Origin: Flagellimonas allohymeniacidonis
GTDB lineage: Bacteria > Bacteroidota > Bacteroidia > Flavobacteriales > Flavobacteriaceae
Assembly (NCBI RefSeq): GCF_004296335.1
Contig: NZ_SGIU01000002.1
Coordinates: 1,439,882-1,503,881, forward strand
DNA: 64,000 nucleotides
Direction: 5' to 3'
Within the stretch, counting starts at the first letter, position 1; every line of letters begins with the position of its first letter. The notes under the pieces are model-generated. The model saw nothing but the letters and a program-made list of their open reading frames with translations. It ran no database searches and was not told the origin of the DNA. Both the position numbers and the translations under genes were made by a program. Below are positions 27,988 to 36,485 of the stretch, piece by piece.

Positions 27988-29610
27988 TTAGTAACCAGGA
28001 TTCTGCTGCAAATTCGGGTTTGAAAGTAGTGCTGTAGCAGGAATTGGATACAGCTCGAATTTCTGGTCACCTACAGATGATGCGTCTTTAAACTCCCAGT
28101 CTCTGGTAAACTGTCCAAAACGAATCATATCAGGCCTTCTTACGAACTCTACATAAAGCTCACGGCCTCTTTCTTCAAGAAGGTCAGCTTCAGAAACAGC
28201 TCCGATAGGAGTAGCTCCACGAATTGTGCGCAACTCATTTACCAAGGCTGTAGCATCACCTCCACCTGCACCACGCAAGATAGCTTCTGCCTTCATTAGG
28301 TGGGCATCAGCGTACCGGAAAATGATTTGGTGGTTGTTGAAAGCACCATAGCGAGCCGCATATTTTTGCACGCGGATACCGGTTCTTTCATTGTTACCAA
28401 CCAATCCAGGGAAATCCCTGGTAAATGCCAAGTCATTACCTGGTCTATCTGTAATTTTACTACCATCTCCGTTGTACTGCTGTCCAACCAAGAAACCTAA
28501 TCCAACATTGGATCCATCTTCAAATCCATCGCTGTTTTCATCTTGGGTTCCTTCAGCACTTGTAAATGGAATACCTGCACTTGGTACAAAACCTCTTCTT
28601 TCCTCTTGGCCGTCTAAACCAGGTCCGCCTGCAGATCCCCTGTTGCTATTCGCATCACCTTCAAACATGTCATAAAATTCAGCGAGTGTACTGAAACCAT
28701 TCCAACCGCCACCACCTAACTCGGTAGAGTTGTAGTGTAGCCCATTGAAAATTCGGTTACCAACAGAAGTTTCCAACCACCAGATTGTTTCAGTGTCAGG
28801 AGTGTCTCTAAAGATATCAAAGTAACCTGCTTGCAAGGCGTAGCCTTCAGCAGCAATCTCATCAACCAAAGTAACTACACGATTCATATCAGCAGTATCA
28901 GGTGAGCCACCGTTGTAAATATGACGATTCAAAAGTACTCTGGCCAATAGGAAACGGGCAGCTGCCTTTGAAGCTACCTTATTGGCATCGCTACTTGGCG
29001 CAACGGCCGAAGGCAATGCGGTGATAGCCGCTTCCAAATCGGCAATTACCAGAGCAACCGCTTCTGTTCTTGATAAGACGGATGGGTTGATTTCAGGACC
29101 TTCATCAACACCCCTGAAAGGGACATTTCCAAATAAGTCTAAAAGCACCCAAGTAGCATAGGCCCTTACAAATTGAGCCTGACCAACCTGTTCTGCAGTA
29201 CCATTACTTCTTGAATCAATAACCTCAGAAGCTCTAAAAGCACTTTGGTTAAAGTTGTTCCACACATTGAGTAAATATTGGTGGGAAGGGTCCCAGGTAT
29301 GGTTGTGCAACACCCTCCAAATACCATTATCACCCCAGTCAGTTCCTCTGGTCGGTACTAAGTGTTCATCCGTAGAAACTTCTTGCAGGGCGAAGAAATT
29401 ATCCTGATCATCATGCCAGTTGTTCATGTCGGCAAACAAACCATCTACCGCACTGGCCGGGTCACTAACCCCTGTAAATTCACTTCCTGTGTCTTGACGA
29501 ATAATGGAATCTGATTCATCAACTTCAAGATTGGTACAGGAAACTGCCACCGTCAAACTCAGAGCGAGTGGCGCAATTAATTTTAATCGATTTCTTTTCA
29601 TTGTTTTCAA
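27988..29610 (-). CDS. susD: SusD-like outer-membrane glycan-binding lipoprotein
   Basis: A 540-residue lipoprotein (cysteine 25, AVSC) of the RagB/SusD family. The helical repeat core is visible at about 60-330 (QFVRAYATWVLLDLFGNVPF, the hallmark segment, and AARFLLARVLLNRHIYNG), and the C-terminal part has the family ending IRGATPI, ERGRELYVEFVRRPDMIRFGQF and YPIPATALLSNPNLQQNPGY. It forms the lid over the SusC pore and binds oligosaccharide outside the cell. It follows susC by eight bases and ends just before a strong terminator, so no SusE/SusF-type gene belongs to the transcript. By locus context the ligand is probably an alpha-glucan. Confidence 0.92.
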   Translation of the reverse strand: MKTMKRNRLKLIAPLALSLTVAVSCTNLEVDESDSIIRQDTGSEFTGVSDPASAVDGLFADMNNWHDDQDNFFALQEVSTDEHLVPTRGTDWGDNGIWRVLHNHTWDPSHQYLLNVWNNFNQSAFRASEVIDSRSNGTAEQVGQAQFVRAYATWVLLDLFGNVPFRGVDEGPEINPSVLSRTEAVALVIADLEAAITALPSAVAPSSDANKVASKAAARFLLARVLLNRHIYNGGSPDTADMNRVVTLVDEIAAEGYALQAGYFDIFRDTPDTETIWWLETSVGNRIFNGLHYNSTELGGGGWNGFSTLAEFYDMFEGDANSNRGSAGGPGLDGQEERRGFVPSAGIPFTSAEGTQDENSDGFEDGSNVGLGFLVGQQYNGDGSKITDRPGNDLAFTRDFPGLVGNNERTGIRVQKYAARYGAFNNHQIIFRYADAHLMKAEAILRGAGGGDATALVNELRTIRGATPIGAVSEADLLEERGRELYVEFVRRPDMIRFGQFTRDWEFKDASSVGDQKFELYPIPATALLSNPNLQQNPGY

Positions 29611-29618
29611 TTTTTTTG

Positions 29619-32600
29619 TTAGAAAGTAGCATTTAAGCCAAAGGTCACAGTTCTTGGTCTTGGGAAGGATGTATAATCGATACCCGCAGTTGGAAGACCA
29701 TTCAATAAGTCACCAGCAGGGTTTCCGTTTGAAGCACCAGGTTGAACACTAATTTCGGGGTCTAAACCACTATAGTCAGTGATCAAAAACAAGTTCTGTC
29801 CGGTAACTGATAACCTTAAACTTTTCAAAGCTCCTTCTCCACTTAGAGGCACAGTGTACCCAAGGGTTGCGTTTTGTAACCTAACAAAATCACCATCTTC
29901 CAAGAATCTAGTAGAAACTGGAGCCGCAGCGGCAGCACTTTCACCACTGGTCAATACATCTGTAGTAACGTTACGTGCATTACCAATAGAACCAGCTGTG
30001 AAAAAGGCGTTGGCCGTATTGTTATAGACTGAGAAACCAAACTGACCTGTGAGATAAGTGGCTACATCCCAATTTTTGTACCGGAAGTTCAAGGAAAGAC
30101 CGGCATTGATGTCTGGTAAAGCATCTTCACCAACAAAATCCTGAACATCACCGATTGGAAGGCCATCTGCATCAAATCCACCAAAATCCCTTAGGAAGTA
30201 TGAAAATAAAGGGAGATCACCTGCCAAACGTTGGGCAAATGCTTGGGAAAGTCCCTGACCTCTAATGGTACCCGCATTCAAAACACCATCGAAATCTTGG
30301 AGTTCGTTGTCGTTGTAGGCTATGTTAAAAGCACTGCTAAAGCTTACATCTTCCGTTTGAACCCACTCTACATTGATATCAAATTCAACCCCTTGGTTAA
30401 TCAAGGTAGCGTCAATATTTTCAAAGAAGAAAGGTTGTGGAGAAGGCTGGGCAGCCAACCTGTTCAAAAGAAGGTCAGTAGTTTCTTTACGGTAGAAGTT
30501 AATACTACCAGAAACCCTGTCATCATTAAAACCATAATCAACACCAATGTTGTAATCCAAAGTTTCCTCCCATTTCAACTCGGGGTTTGCAAAGGTCACA
30601 GGTGATGTTCCCGGTGGAATAAATTCTCCATCATCATTTATCGAAGGTGCCCCAAATCGGTCACGCTGAATAAACTGCGCAAAGGTCAAACCTTCTTGGT
30701 TACCGGTAATACCAGCCCCTACGCGAAGTTTAAGGGTAGAGAAGGTGTCTCCCATGAAATCTTCTTCATGAATTTTCCAAGCAAAAGCTCCGGAAGGGAA
30801 ATAACCATATTGGTTGTCACCACCAAAACGAGAAGAACCGTCGGCCCTGAAAGTCGCAGTAAAGAGATATTTATCTGCAAGTGTGTAGTTCACCCTTGCA
30901 AAGAAAGATTGCAATTCGTCGGTATTATCAAACGTATCTGCGGCAATAGCTTCAACAGATCGAGTAGTACTCGTAGAAATACGATCGGTAGTAACCGTAG
31001 GGAACAACCTATTAACAACAAGATCAGAAGATCGGGCGTCATATCCAAACTGTTGGAACCCACCATCAATTTCAGATTGTACGCCTTCGGTGGAATTGAT
31101 AAGGTCGGTTTCCATCTGATTCAAATCTGATGTGCCAAATCCGAAACCTTCAACATTTCTTCCTGTGTTTCCAAAATCTTGGAAGGAATAACCAACCAAA
31201 GCATCCAAATAGGAATTATCGAATTCTTTACGATAGTTCAAAGTAGCTTCCACAAGTCTATTCTCCAATTCCAAAGTATTGAAGTTACCACGACCATTAC
31301 CCTGAACATTCCTACCTACATTGATAGCATCTCTTGATGATACATTTAAGGTAGTACCCTCGGACTTGTCATAACCTATATTAATCTTACCGGTTAGTTC
31401 GGGCGTAAATTTATACTCAACAGAACCATTGATAAGCAAACGATCAACATTACTCAGCGTACGTGTACGTTGAAGAAGTGTTGCAGGGCTTAACAATCCA
31501 CCAACGGCGGCGAAATCTGGACTAGTAGGCCATGTAGGGTTGGCAGAATAAGCTGCACCCAACAAGTCACCGTTGAAACCTGCACTACCACTTAAAGGAG
31601 CTCGTTGCTCGTTTACTCTTGAAATGGACCCTTGAAAATTCAAGGTTAGTTTGTCATCCAAAAATCTGTGGGTAGCATTGATTCTACCAGTAATTCTTTC
31701 AAGGTCTGAATTTTCTACTACACCAAACTGCTTTCCATATCCGAAAGTAGCGCGAACATTACCTTTTCCATAGTTGTGAGAGTAGGATAGGTTTTGATTT
31801 TGTGAAGCTACGGTACGCGTCACAAAGTCTTGCCAATTTACATCGTTCCCAAAATCTTGGTCACTTGCACTACCTCCAAATTGCTCAACACCTGCGAGGA
31901 ATTGCTCTCTGTTCAACAGGTCATATTCGTCGGCCGGAGTCGAAATACTCAAATTTGAGGTGAACTCAAATCTTCCTCCTGAACTTCCACGCCCACTTTT
32001 AGTTGTAATGATGACGACACCATTAGCACCCCTGGACCCGTAAATCGCGGTAGCAGAAGCATCTTTCAAAACACTTATGCTTTCAATATCACTAGGGTTT
32101 AGGAAAGTAAGAGGGTTAGAGCCTGAAGAAGTACCAAGTCCGGTGTCTCCACTTCCAGGAGAGGTATTTGCACCTGATAATGGCACCCCATCCACAACGA
32201 ACAACGGATTATTGTTCGAACGAATAGAGTTCGTACCCCGAATTCTGATGGCGACCCCGTCTCCGGGCGCACCACTAGCCTCTGTAATCTGCACACCGGC
32301 AGTTTTACCCTGAATCAACTGTTCTGGGGATGCAATCACACCAGCGTTAAAATCTTCGGATGTTACGGCGGCAACAGAACCTGTTGCATCCTTAACGGTC
32401 GTTTGACCATAACCAATAATTACTACTTCATCTAGCGCCTGCGCATCTTCCTGAAGCACTACGTCAATGGATGCTTGCCCACTGTAAGCTAACTCTTGGG
32501 TAGCATAACCAATGTAGCTAAACACCAAAACGGAACCATCGGCTACATTATTAAGGGTGTAGTTACCATCAAAATCTGTTTGGGTACCATTGGTGGTTCC

Positions 32601-32735
32601 CTTGATGACAACACTAGCTCCTGGCAAGGGTCCGGTTGCATCGGAAACAGTACCAGATACTGTCTGAGCTTTTGCTAAACCAAAGCATAAAAATGCCCCC
32701 AATAACATAAAGCTTTTAAGTAGCGTAATCTTCAT
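29619..32735 (-). CDS. susC: SusC-like TonB-dependent outer-membrane transporter
   Basis: A 1038-residue TonB-dependent receptor. Signal peptide 1-23 (ending GLAKAQ); carboxypeptidase-like domain 25-100 (VSGTVSDATGPLPGASVVIKG, DFDGNYTL); TonB box region DEVVIIGYG at about 102-110; plug at about 115-235 with SVLKDASATAIYGSRGANGVV; then a 22-strand barrel ending FPRPRTVTFGLNATF with terminal Phe. The length suits SusC. It imports oligosaccharides into the periplasm, powered by TonB/ExbBD that are not in this window. A -7/-33 promoter and a LacI-type operator lie upstream (32777-32845), and the regulator gene diverges at 33097. Confidence 0.93.
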   Translation of the reverse strand: MKITLLKSFMLLGAFLCFGLAKAQTVSGTVSDATGPLPGASVVIKGTTNGTQTDFDGNYTLNNVADGSVLVFSYIGYATQELAYSGQASIDVVLQEDAQALDEVVIIGYGQTTVKDATGSVAAVTSEDFNAGVIASPEQLIQGKTAGVQITEASGAPGDGVAIRIRGTNSIRSNNNPLFVVDGVPLSGANTSPGSGDTGLGTSSGSNPLTFLNPSDIESISVLKDASATAIYGSRGANGVVIITTKSGRGSSGGRFEFTSNLSISTPADEYDLLNREQFLAGVEQFGGSASDQDFGNDVNWQDFVTRTVASQNQNLSYSHNYGKGNVRATFGYGKQFGVVENSDLERITGRINATHRFLDDKLTLNFQGSISRVNEQRAPLSGSAGFNGDLLGAAYSANPTWPTSPDFAAVGGLLSPATLLQRTRTLSNVDRLLINGSVEYKFTPELTGKINIGYDKSEGTTLNVSSRDAINVGRNVQGNGRGNFNTLELENRLVEATLNYRKEFDNSYLDALVGYSFQDFGNTGRNVEGFGFGTSDLNQMETDLINSTEGVQSEIDGGFQQFGYDARSSDLVVNRLFPTVTTDRISTSTTRSVEAIAADTFDNTDELQSFFARVNYTLADKYLFTATFRADGSSRFGGDNQYGYFPSGAFAWKIHEEDFMGDTFSTLKLRVGAGITGNQEGLTFAQFIQRDRFGAPSINDDGEFIPPGTSPVTFANPELKWEETLDYNIGVDYGFNDDRVSGSINFYRKETTDLLLNRLAAQPSPQPFFFENIDATLINQGVEFDINVEWVQTEDVSFSSAFNIAYNDNELQDFDGVLNAGTIRGQGLSQAFAQRLAGDLPLFSYFLRDFGGFDADGLPIGDVQDFVGEDALPDINAGLSLNFRYKNWDVATYLTGQFGFSVYNNTANAFFTAGSIGNARNVTTDVLTSGESAAAAAPVSTRFLEDGDFVRLQNATLGYTVPLSGEGALKSLRLSVTGQNLFLITDYSGLDPEISVQPGASNGNPAGDLLNGLPTAGIDYTSFPRPRTVTFGLNATF

Positions 32736-32776
32736 AAATAATTAATTTTAAGTTTAGTTAATTTCAATTCAAGTGT

Positions 32777-32805
32777 TAAACATATATAAAAAAAATGTTA
32801 ATCAA
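32777..32805 (-). promoter_or_regulatory. Bacteroidetes-type promoter of susC
   Basis: On the minus strand TTG (32805-32803), an 18-base spacer, then TATGTTTA (32784-32777), one base from the TAnnTTTG consensus. Transcription would begin near 32770, about 35 bases before the susC start. Confidence 0.5.
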
Positions 32806-32829
32806 AATTTAAGCATTATTCAGTATATT

Positions 32830-32845
32830 ACGAAAACGGTTTCGT
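32830..32845. promoter_or_regulatory. LacI-family operator
   Basis: ACGAAAACGGTTTCGT is a 16-bp near-palindrome around a central CG, with ACGAAA and TTTCGT arms; this is the general shape of LacI/GalR operators. It lies 25 bases upstream of the susC -33 element and just before a plus-strand -7 motif, so one bound dimer could affect both directions. The regulator encoded at 33097 is the obvious ligand-responsive protein. Confidence 0.65.
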
Positions 32846-33096
32846 GTTGATAAGTTTGGGACAGTGCTAGTTTGATAAAACCGAAAGGATTTAATTATCC
32901 ATATTACAATAATACTCAAAGTAAATCAATAAAATCATAACATGAAGGCTAATATACTATTTTATTTTAAGGAGTCATTAACTTAAATAAAGCCTTTTTG
33001 TAAGTTTTACACTCAGTTGTGTTAAAAAGAGAATATTCGGAAGTATACATTTTCAGAATGATTATTTTCCATCATTTTTAGAAGGAAATACCAAGC

Positions 33097-34125
33097 ATGC
33101 CAAACTTAAAATCAAAGATCACACTTAAGGATATTGCCCGCGAATTGGAGGTCTCCATTTCCACAGTTTCCAAGGCCTTAAAAAATAGTGAGGAAATAAG
33201 TCGCGACACTAAGGAAAAAATCCAAGCTTTTGCACGATTATACAACTACAAACCCAATAACATAGCCATTAGCTTAAAAAACAAAAGAACCAAAAATATT
33301 GGGGTTGTAATTCCAGATATTGTCCATCATTTTTTTACAACAGTAATCCGAGGCATTGAAAAGTATGCCAATGCCAAAGGTTATAACGTAATTGTATGCC
33401 TTTCTGAGGAATCTTTTGACAAGGAAGTTATCAATATGGAAATGTTGGCAAATGGTAGTATTGATGGATTTATAATGTCTTTGTCCTCCGAGACCCAGGC
33501 CAAAGGAGATTACAACCACCTTCGCGAAGTTACAGAACAAGGTATTCCTGTGGTCCTTTTTGATCGCATCACCAACGAGGTGGAATGCGACAAGGTTGTC
33601 ATCGATGATCAACTAGGGGGCTATTTGGCAACCAAGAAGTTGGTTGGTCAAGGAAAGAAAAAAATTGCCCTCATCACCACCGATGACTATCTAAGTGTGA
33701 GCAAGGCCAGAACAGAAGGATATAAAAAAGCATTGTTGGAAAGCAATTTGCCGGTAGATGAATCTAGAATCCTAAAATTGCCCACCATGGACATGGATGA
33801 AAACAAAATACGCAAGTTTTTCAATTCACAGGAAATAGATGCTGTCATGTGCGTGAACGAAATATTTGCAGTTTTTAGCATGAGGGTCGCTTTGGAGCAG
33901 GGGTTTAAGATTCCAGAGGAAATTTCATTCATTGGTTTTACAAACGGACTTCTTTCCAAATACGCGAATCCGAGTCTTACTGTAGTTGCGCAGCATGGAG
34001 AACGCATGGGGGAAATTTCGGCCCAGATGCTGATTGACAAGGTTGAAAGTGAGAATGAGGAAGAAACCTTTCAGACCAAAATTTTAGAACCTACTTTAGT
34101 GGTTAGGGATTCCACAATTAATTAA
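33097..34125 (+). CDS. LacI/GalR-family transcriptional regulator
   Basis: A 342-residue regulator. Residues 7-55 form the LacI helix-turn-helix and hinge (ITLKDIARELEVSISTVSKAL, then YNYKPNNIAISL). The rest is a periplasmic-binding-protein-like sensor (IGVVIPDIVHHFFTTVIRGIE, GSIDGFIMSLS, PVVLFDRI, DDQLGGYLATKKL, DAVMCVNEIFAVF, ISFIGFTNG). It is the first gene of a plus-strand run with the phosphorylase and the GH13 gene, and diverges from susC. The likely inducer is a maltose- or glucose-type sugar, by context. In related loci such regulators may act as activators or repressors; the upstream operator position does not decide. Confidence 0.92.
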   Translation: MPNLKSKITLKDIARELEVSISTVSKALKNSEEISRDTKEKIQAFARLYNYKPNNIAISLKNKRTKNIGVVIPDIVHHFFTTVIRGIEKYANAKGYNVIVCLSEESFDKEVINMEMLANGSIDGFIMSLSSETQAKGDYNHLREVTEQGIPVVLFDRITNEVECDKVVIDDQLGGYLATKKLVGQGKKKIALITTDDYLSVSKARTEGYKKALLESNLPVDESRILKLPTMDMDENKIRKFFNSQEIDAVMCVNEIFAVFSMRVALEQGFKIPEEISFIGFTNGLLSKYANPSLTVVAQHGERMGEISAQMLIDKVESENEEETFQTKILEPTLVVRDSTIN

Positions 34126-34181
34126 GTTTGTGAAAACTAAACGAATTCTACAACCATTACTTCTACCATTAAACAGTACAC

Positions 34182-36485
34182 ATGAATCAAGATTATATTC
34201 AAGCACACCCTTGGTCAATTATTGAGCAAGGATTCGATAAAGAACAGGTTAAGTCTTCGGAAAGTCTTTTTAGTATAGGAAATGGTGCCATGGGGCAGCG
34301 TGCCAATTTTGAGGAACACTATTCTGGTGAGACTTTTCAAGGAAGCTATATCGCTGGAGTGTATTATCCCGATAAGACCAGAGTGGGCTGGTGGAAAAAT
34401 GGATACCCCGAATATTTTGCCAAGGTGTTGAACGCCCCCAATTGGATTGGAATCAATGTGTTTGTCGATGGTATGCCTCTGGATTTAAATACCTGTAAAA
34501 CCGTCAACGATTTCAAACGCGAACTGAACATGAAAGAAGGTTGGTATCAACGGAGCTTTTCAGCAGTTTTACCCAATGAGGTTGAAATCAAAGCTAAAAT
34601 TACACGGTTTTTAAGTTTGGACATTGACGAAGTGGGAGCCATTCGAATGGAACTATCTCCAGTGAACCAAGATGCAGAGATAACATTTGAGCCTTACTTG
34701 GATAGTGGCATCACCAATGAAGACACCAATTGGGACGATAAATTTTGGAACACCACAGGTGTACAAGTCAAAAACAATCGGGCCTTTATCGAAGCCCATA
34801 CCATGAAGACCAATTTTGCGACTTGTACCTTCATGCAAGCACAAGCCGGTTATAATGGAAAAGAACTGGATGCCCATCCCGATAAAAAAACCGATACACG
34901 GGTTAGCCTTCAATTCAAGCAGAATGTTGCCAAAGGCGAACATGTAAGTTTGACCAAATATGGCGGATACACTGTATCAAGAAATCACGACCCATCAGAA
35001 CTGGTCAAAGTAGCCAATACATCTTTGGACAAAGCAAGTGAACTTGGGTTCGATGCGCTTCTAAAAATGCAAAAAGAGGCCTGGGCCAAAATTTGGGAAA
35101 TGAGCGACATTACCATTACCGGGGATGTGAAGGCCCAACAAGGTATCCGATTTAACATATTTCAATTGAACCAAACCTATTTGGGAAGGGACTCTAGGCT
35201 CAATATTGGTCCAAAGGGTTTCACAGGTGAAAAGTATGGAGGAAGTACCTATTGGGATACGGAGGCATACTGCCTCCCATTTTATATGGCGACCAAAGGC
35301 CCGGAAGTAGCTTGGAGTCTATTGGAGTACCGCTACAATCATCTACAAAAGGCAATTGAAAATGCTCAGAAACTTGGGTTTACCAACGGAGCTGCCTTGT
35401 ACCCCATGGTCACCATGAACGGAGAGGAGTGTCACAATGAATGGGAGATTACCTTTGAGGAAATCCATCGAAATGGTGCCATTGCATTTGCCATTTACAA
35501 CTATGTCCGTTTCACAGGAGATTATAGTTACGTTCCCGAGATGGGGTTAGAGGTTTTAATTGGTATTGCCAGATTCTGGAATCAGCGGGTAAACTTTTCC
35601 GAAGCCAAACAAAAATATGTTATGCTCGGGGTTACGGGTCCCAATGAATACGAAAACAACGTCAACAACAATTGGTACAGTAATTACATGGCCAAATGGT
35701 GCATAGAATATGCTCTTGAGAACATAGAAAAAATCAACAACGAATATCCCGAGGATTATAAAAGGATAATGGGTAAAACCAACTTGTCCGCTTCTGAAAC
35801 GGAGGCTTGGAAAAAAGTTGTTGACCAAATGTACTTTCCATATTCAGAAGAGCATCAAGTCTTTCTCCAGCAAGATGGATTTCTGGACAAAGAGCTTATC
35901 AAAGTGGATGCCCTTGCCAAATCCGAAAGACCTATCAATCAAAAATGGAGCTGGGACCGTATTTTGCGTTCACCGTACATAAAACAGGCTGATGTATTAC
36001 AGGGGTTTTATTTCTTCGAGGACCATTTCACAGAGGAAGAATTGGAGAAGCATTTTGATTTTTATGAACCCTTTACCGTTCACGAGTCGTCACTTTCACC
36101 CTGCGTTCACAGTATCCAGGCTGCCAAATTGGGTCGAATGGAACAAGCCTATACTTTCTACTTAAGAACATCACGTCTAGACCTAGATGACTACAATAAG
36201 GAAGTCGAAGAGGGATTGCATATTACCTCTATGGCCGGAACTTGGTTGAGCATCGTTGAAGGTTTTGGCGGCCTACGGGTCAAGGATGGGGAGCTCCAGT
36301 ATTCCCCACAAATTCCACAAGAATGGGAGTCCTATTCCTTTAAGATCAATTTCAGAAATCAGATAGTAACCATTACGGTAGAGGAAGGAAAATCGAGTTT
36401 TGAGATAACAGGGTCCAACGAATTGGGAATAAAAGTAGATGGGAAATCCATCACTTTGGTTCCCGGTAAAGTGGTCACCGCATGA
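34182..36485 (+). CDS. Glycoside hydrolase family 65 phosphorylase (probably maltose phosphorylase)
   Basis: A 767-residue cytoplasmic enzyme without signal peptide. The N-terminal super-sandwich domain opens with SLFSIGNGAMGQRANFEE and SYIAGVYYPDKTRVGWWKNG. In the (alpha/alpha)6 core, HNEWEITFEEIHRNGA begins at residue 418, and GPNEYENNVNNNWY places the general acid at Glu489. HESSLSPCVHS near 640 is the phosphate-binding loop of the inverting phosphorylases. Family 65 enzymes split alpha-glucosides with phosphate to give beta-glucose 1-phosphate and a sugar; the pattern is closest to maltose phosphorylases, though kojibiose, nigerose and trehalose enzymes share it. It overlaps the GH13 start by 4 bases. 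Confidence 0.88.
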   Translation: MNQDYIQAHPWSIIEQGFDKEQVKSSESLFSIGNGAMGQRANFEEHYSGETFQGSYIAGVYYPDKTRVGWWKNGYPEYFAKVLNAPNWIGINVFVDGMPLDLNTCKTVNDFKRELNMKEGWYQRSFSAVLPNEVEIKAKITRFLSLDIDEVGAIRMELSPVNQDAEITFEPYLDSGITNEDTNWDDKFWNTTGVQVKNNRAFIEAHTMKTNFATCTFMQAQAGYNGKELDAHPDKKTDTRVSLQFKQNVAKGEHVSLTKYGGYTVSRNHDPSELVKVANTSLDKASELGFDALLKMQKEAWAKIWEMSDITITGDVKAQQGIRFNIFQLNQTYLGRDSRLNIGPKGFTGEKYGGSTYWDTEAYCLPFYMATKGPEVAWSLLEYRYNHLQKAIENAQKLGFTNGAALYPMVTMNGEECHNEWEITFEEIHRNGAIAFAIYNYVRFTGDYSYVPEMGLEVLIGIARFWNQRVNFSEAKQKYVMLGVTGPNEYENNVNNNWYSNYMAKWCIEYALENIEKINNEYPEDYKRIMGKTNLSASETEAWKKVVDQMYFPYSEEHQVFLQQDGFLDKELIKVDALAKSERPINQKWSWDRILRSPYIKQADVLQGFYFFEDHFTEEELEKHFDFYEPFTVHESSLSPCVHSIQAAKLGRMEQAYTFYLRTSRLDLDDYNKEVEEGLHITSMAGTWLSIVEGFGGLRVKDGELQYSPQIPQEWESYSFKINFRNQIVTITVEEGKSSFEITGSNELGIKVDGKSITLVPGKVVTA

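Larger units (their letters stand above)
32736..33096. other. 361-base divergent regulatory spacer between susC and the LacI-type gene
   Basis: AT-rich and without an open frame worth calling. It holds the susC promoter (32777-32805), a LacI-style operator (32830-32845) and, on the plus strand, TAAGTTTG at 32851-32858, a match to the -7 consensus that lacks a clear -33 element. If that one is used, the regulator transcript would have a leader of about 230 bases. Confidence 0.6.
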
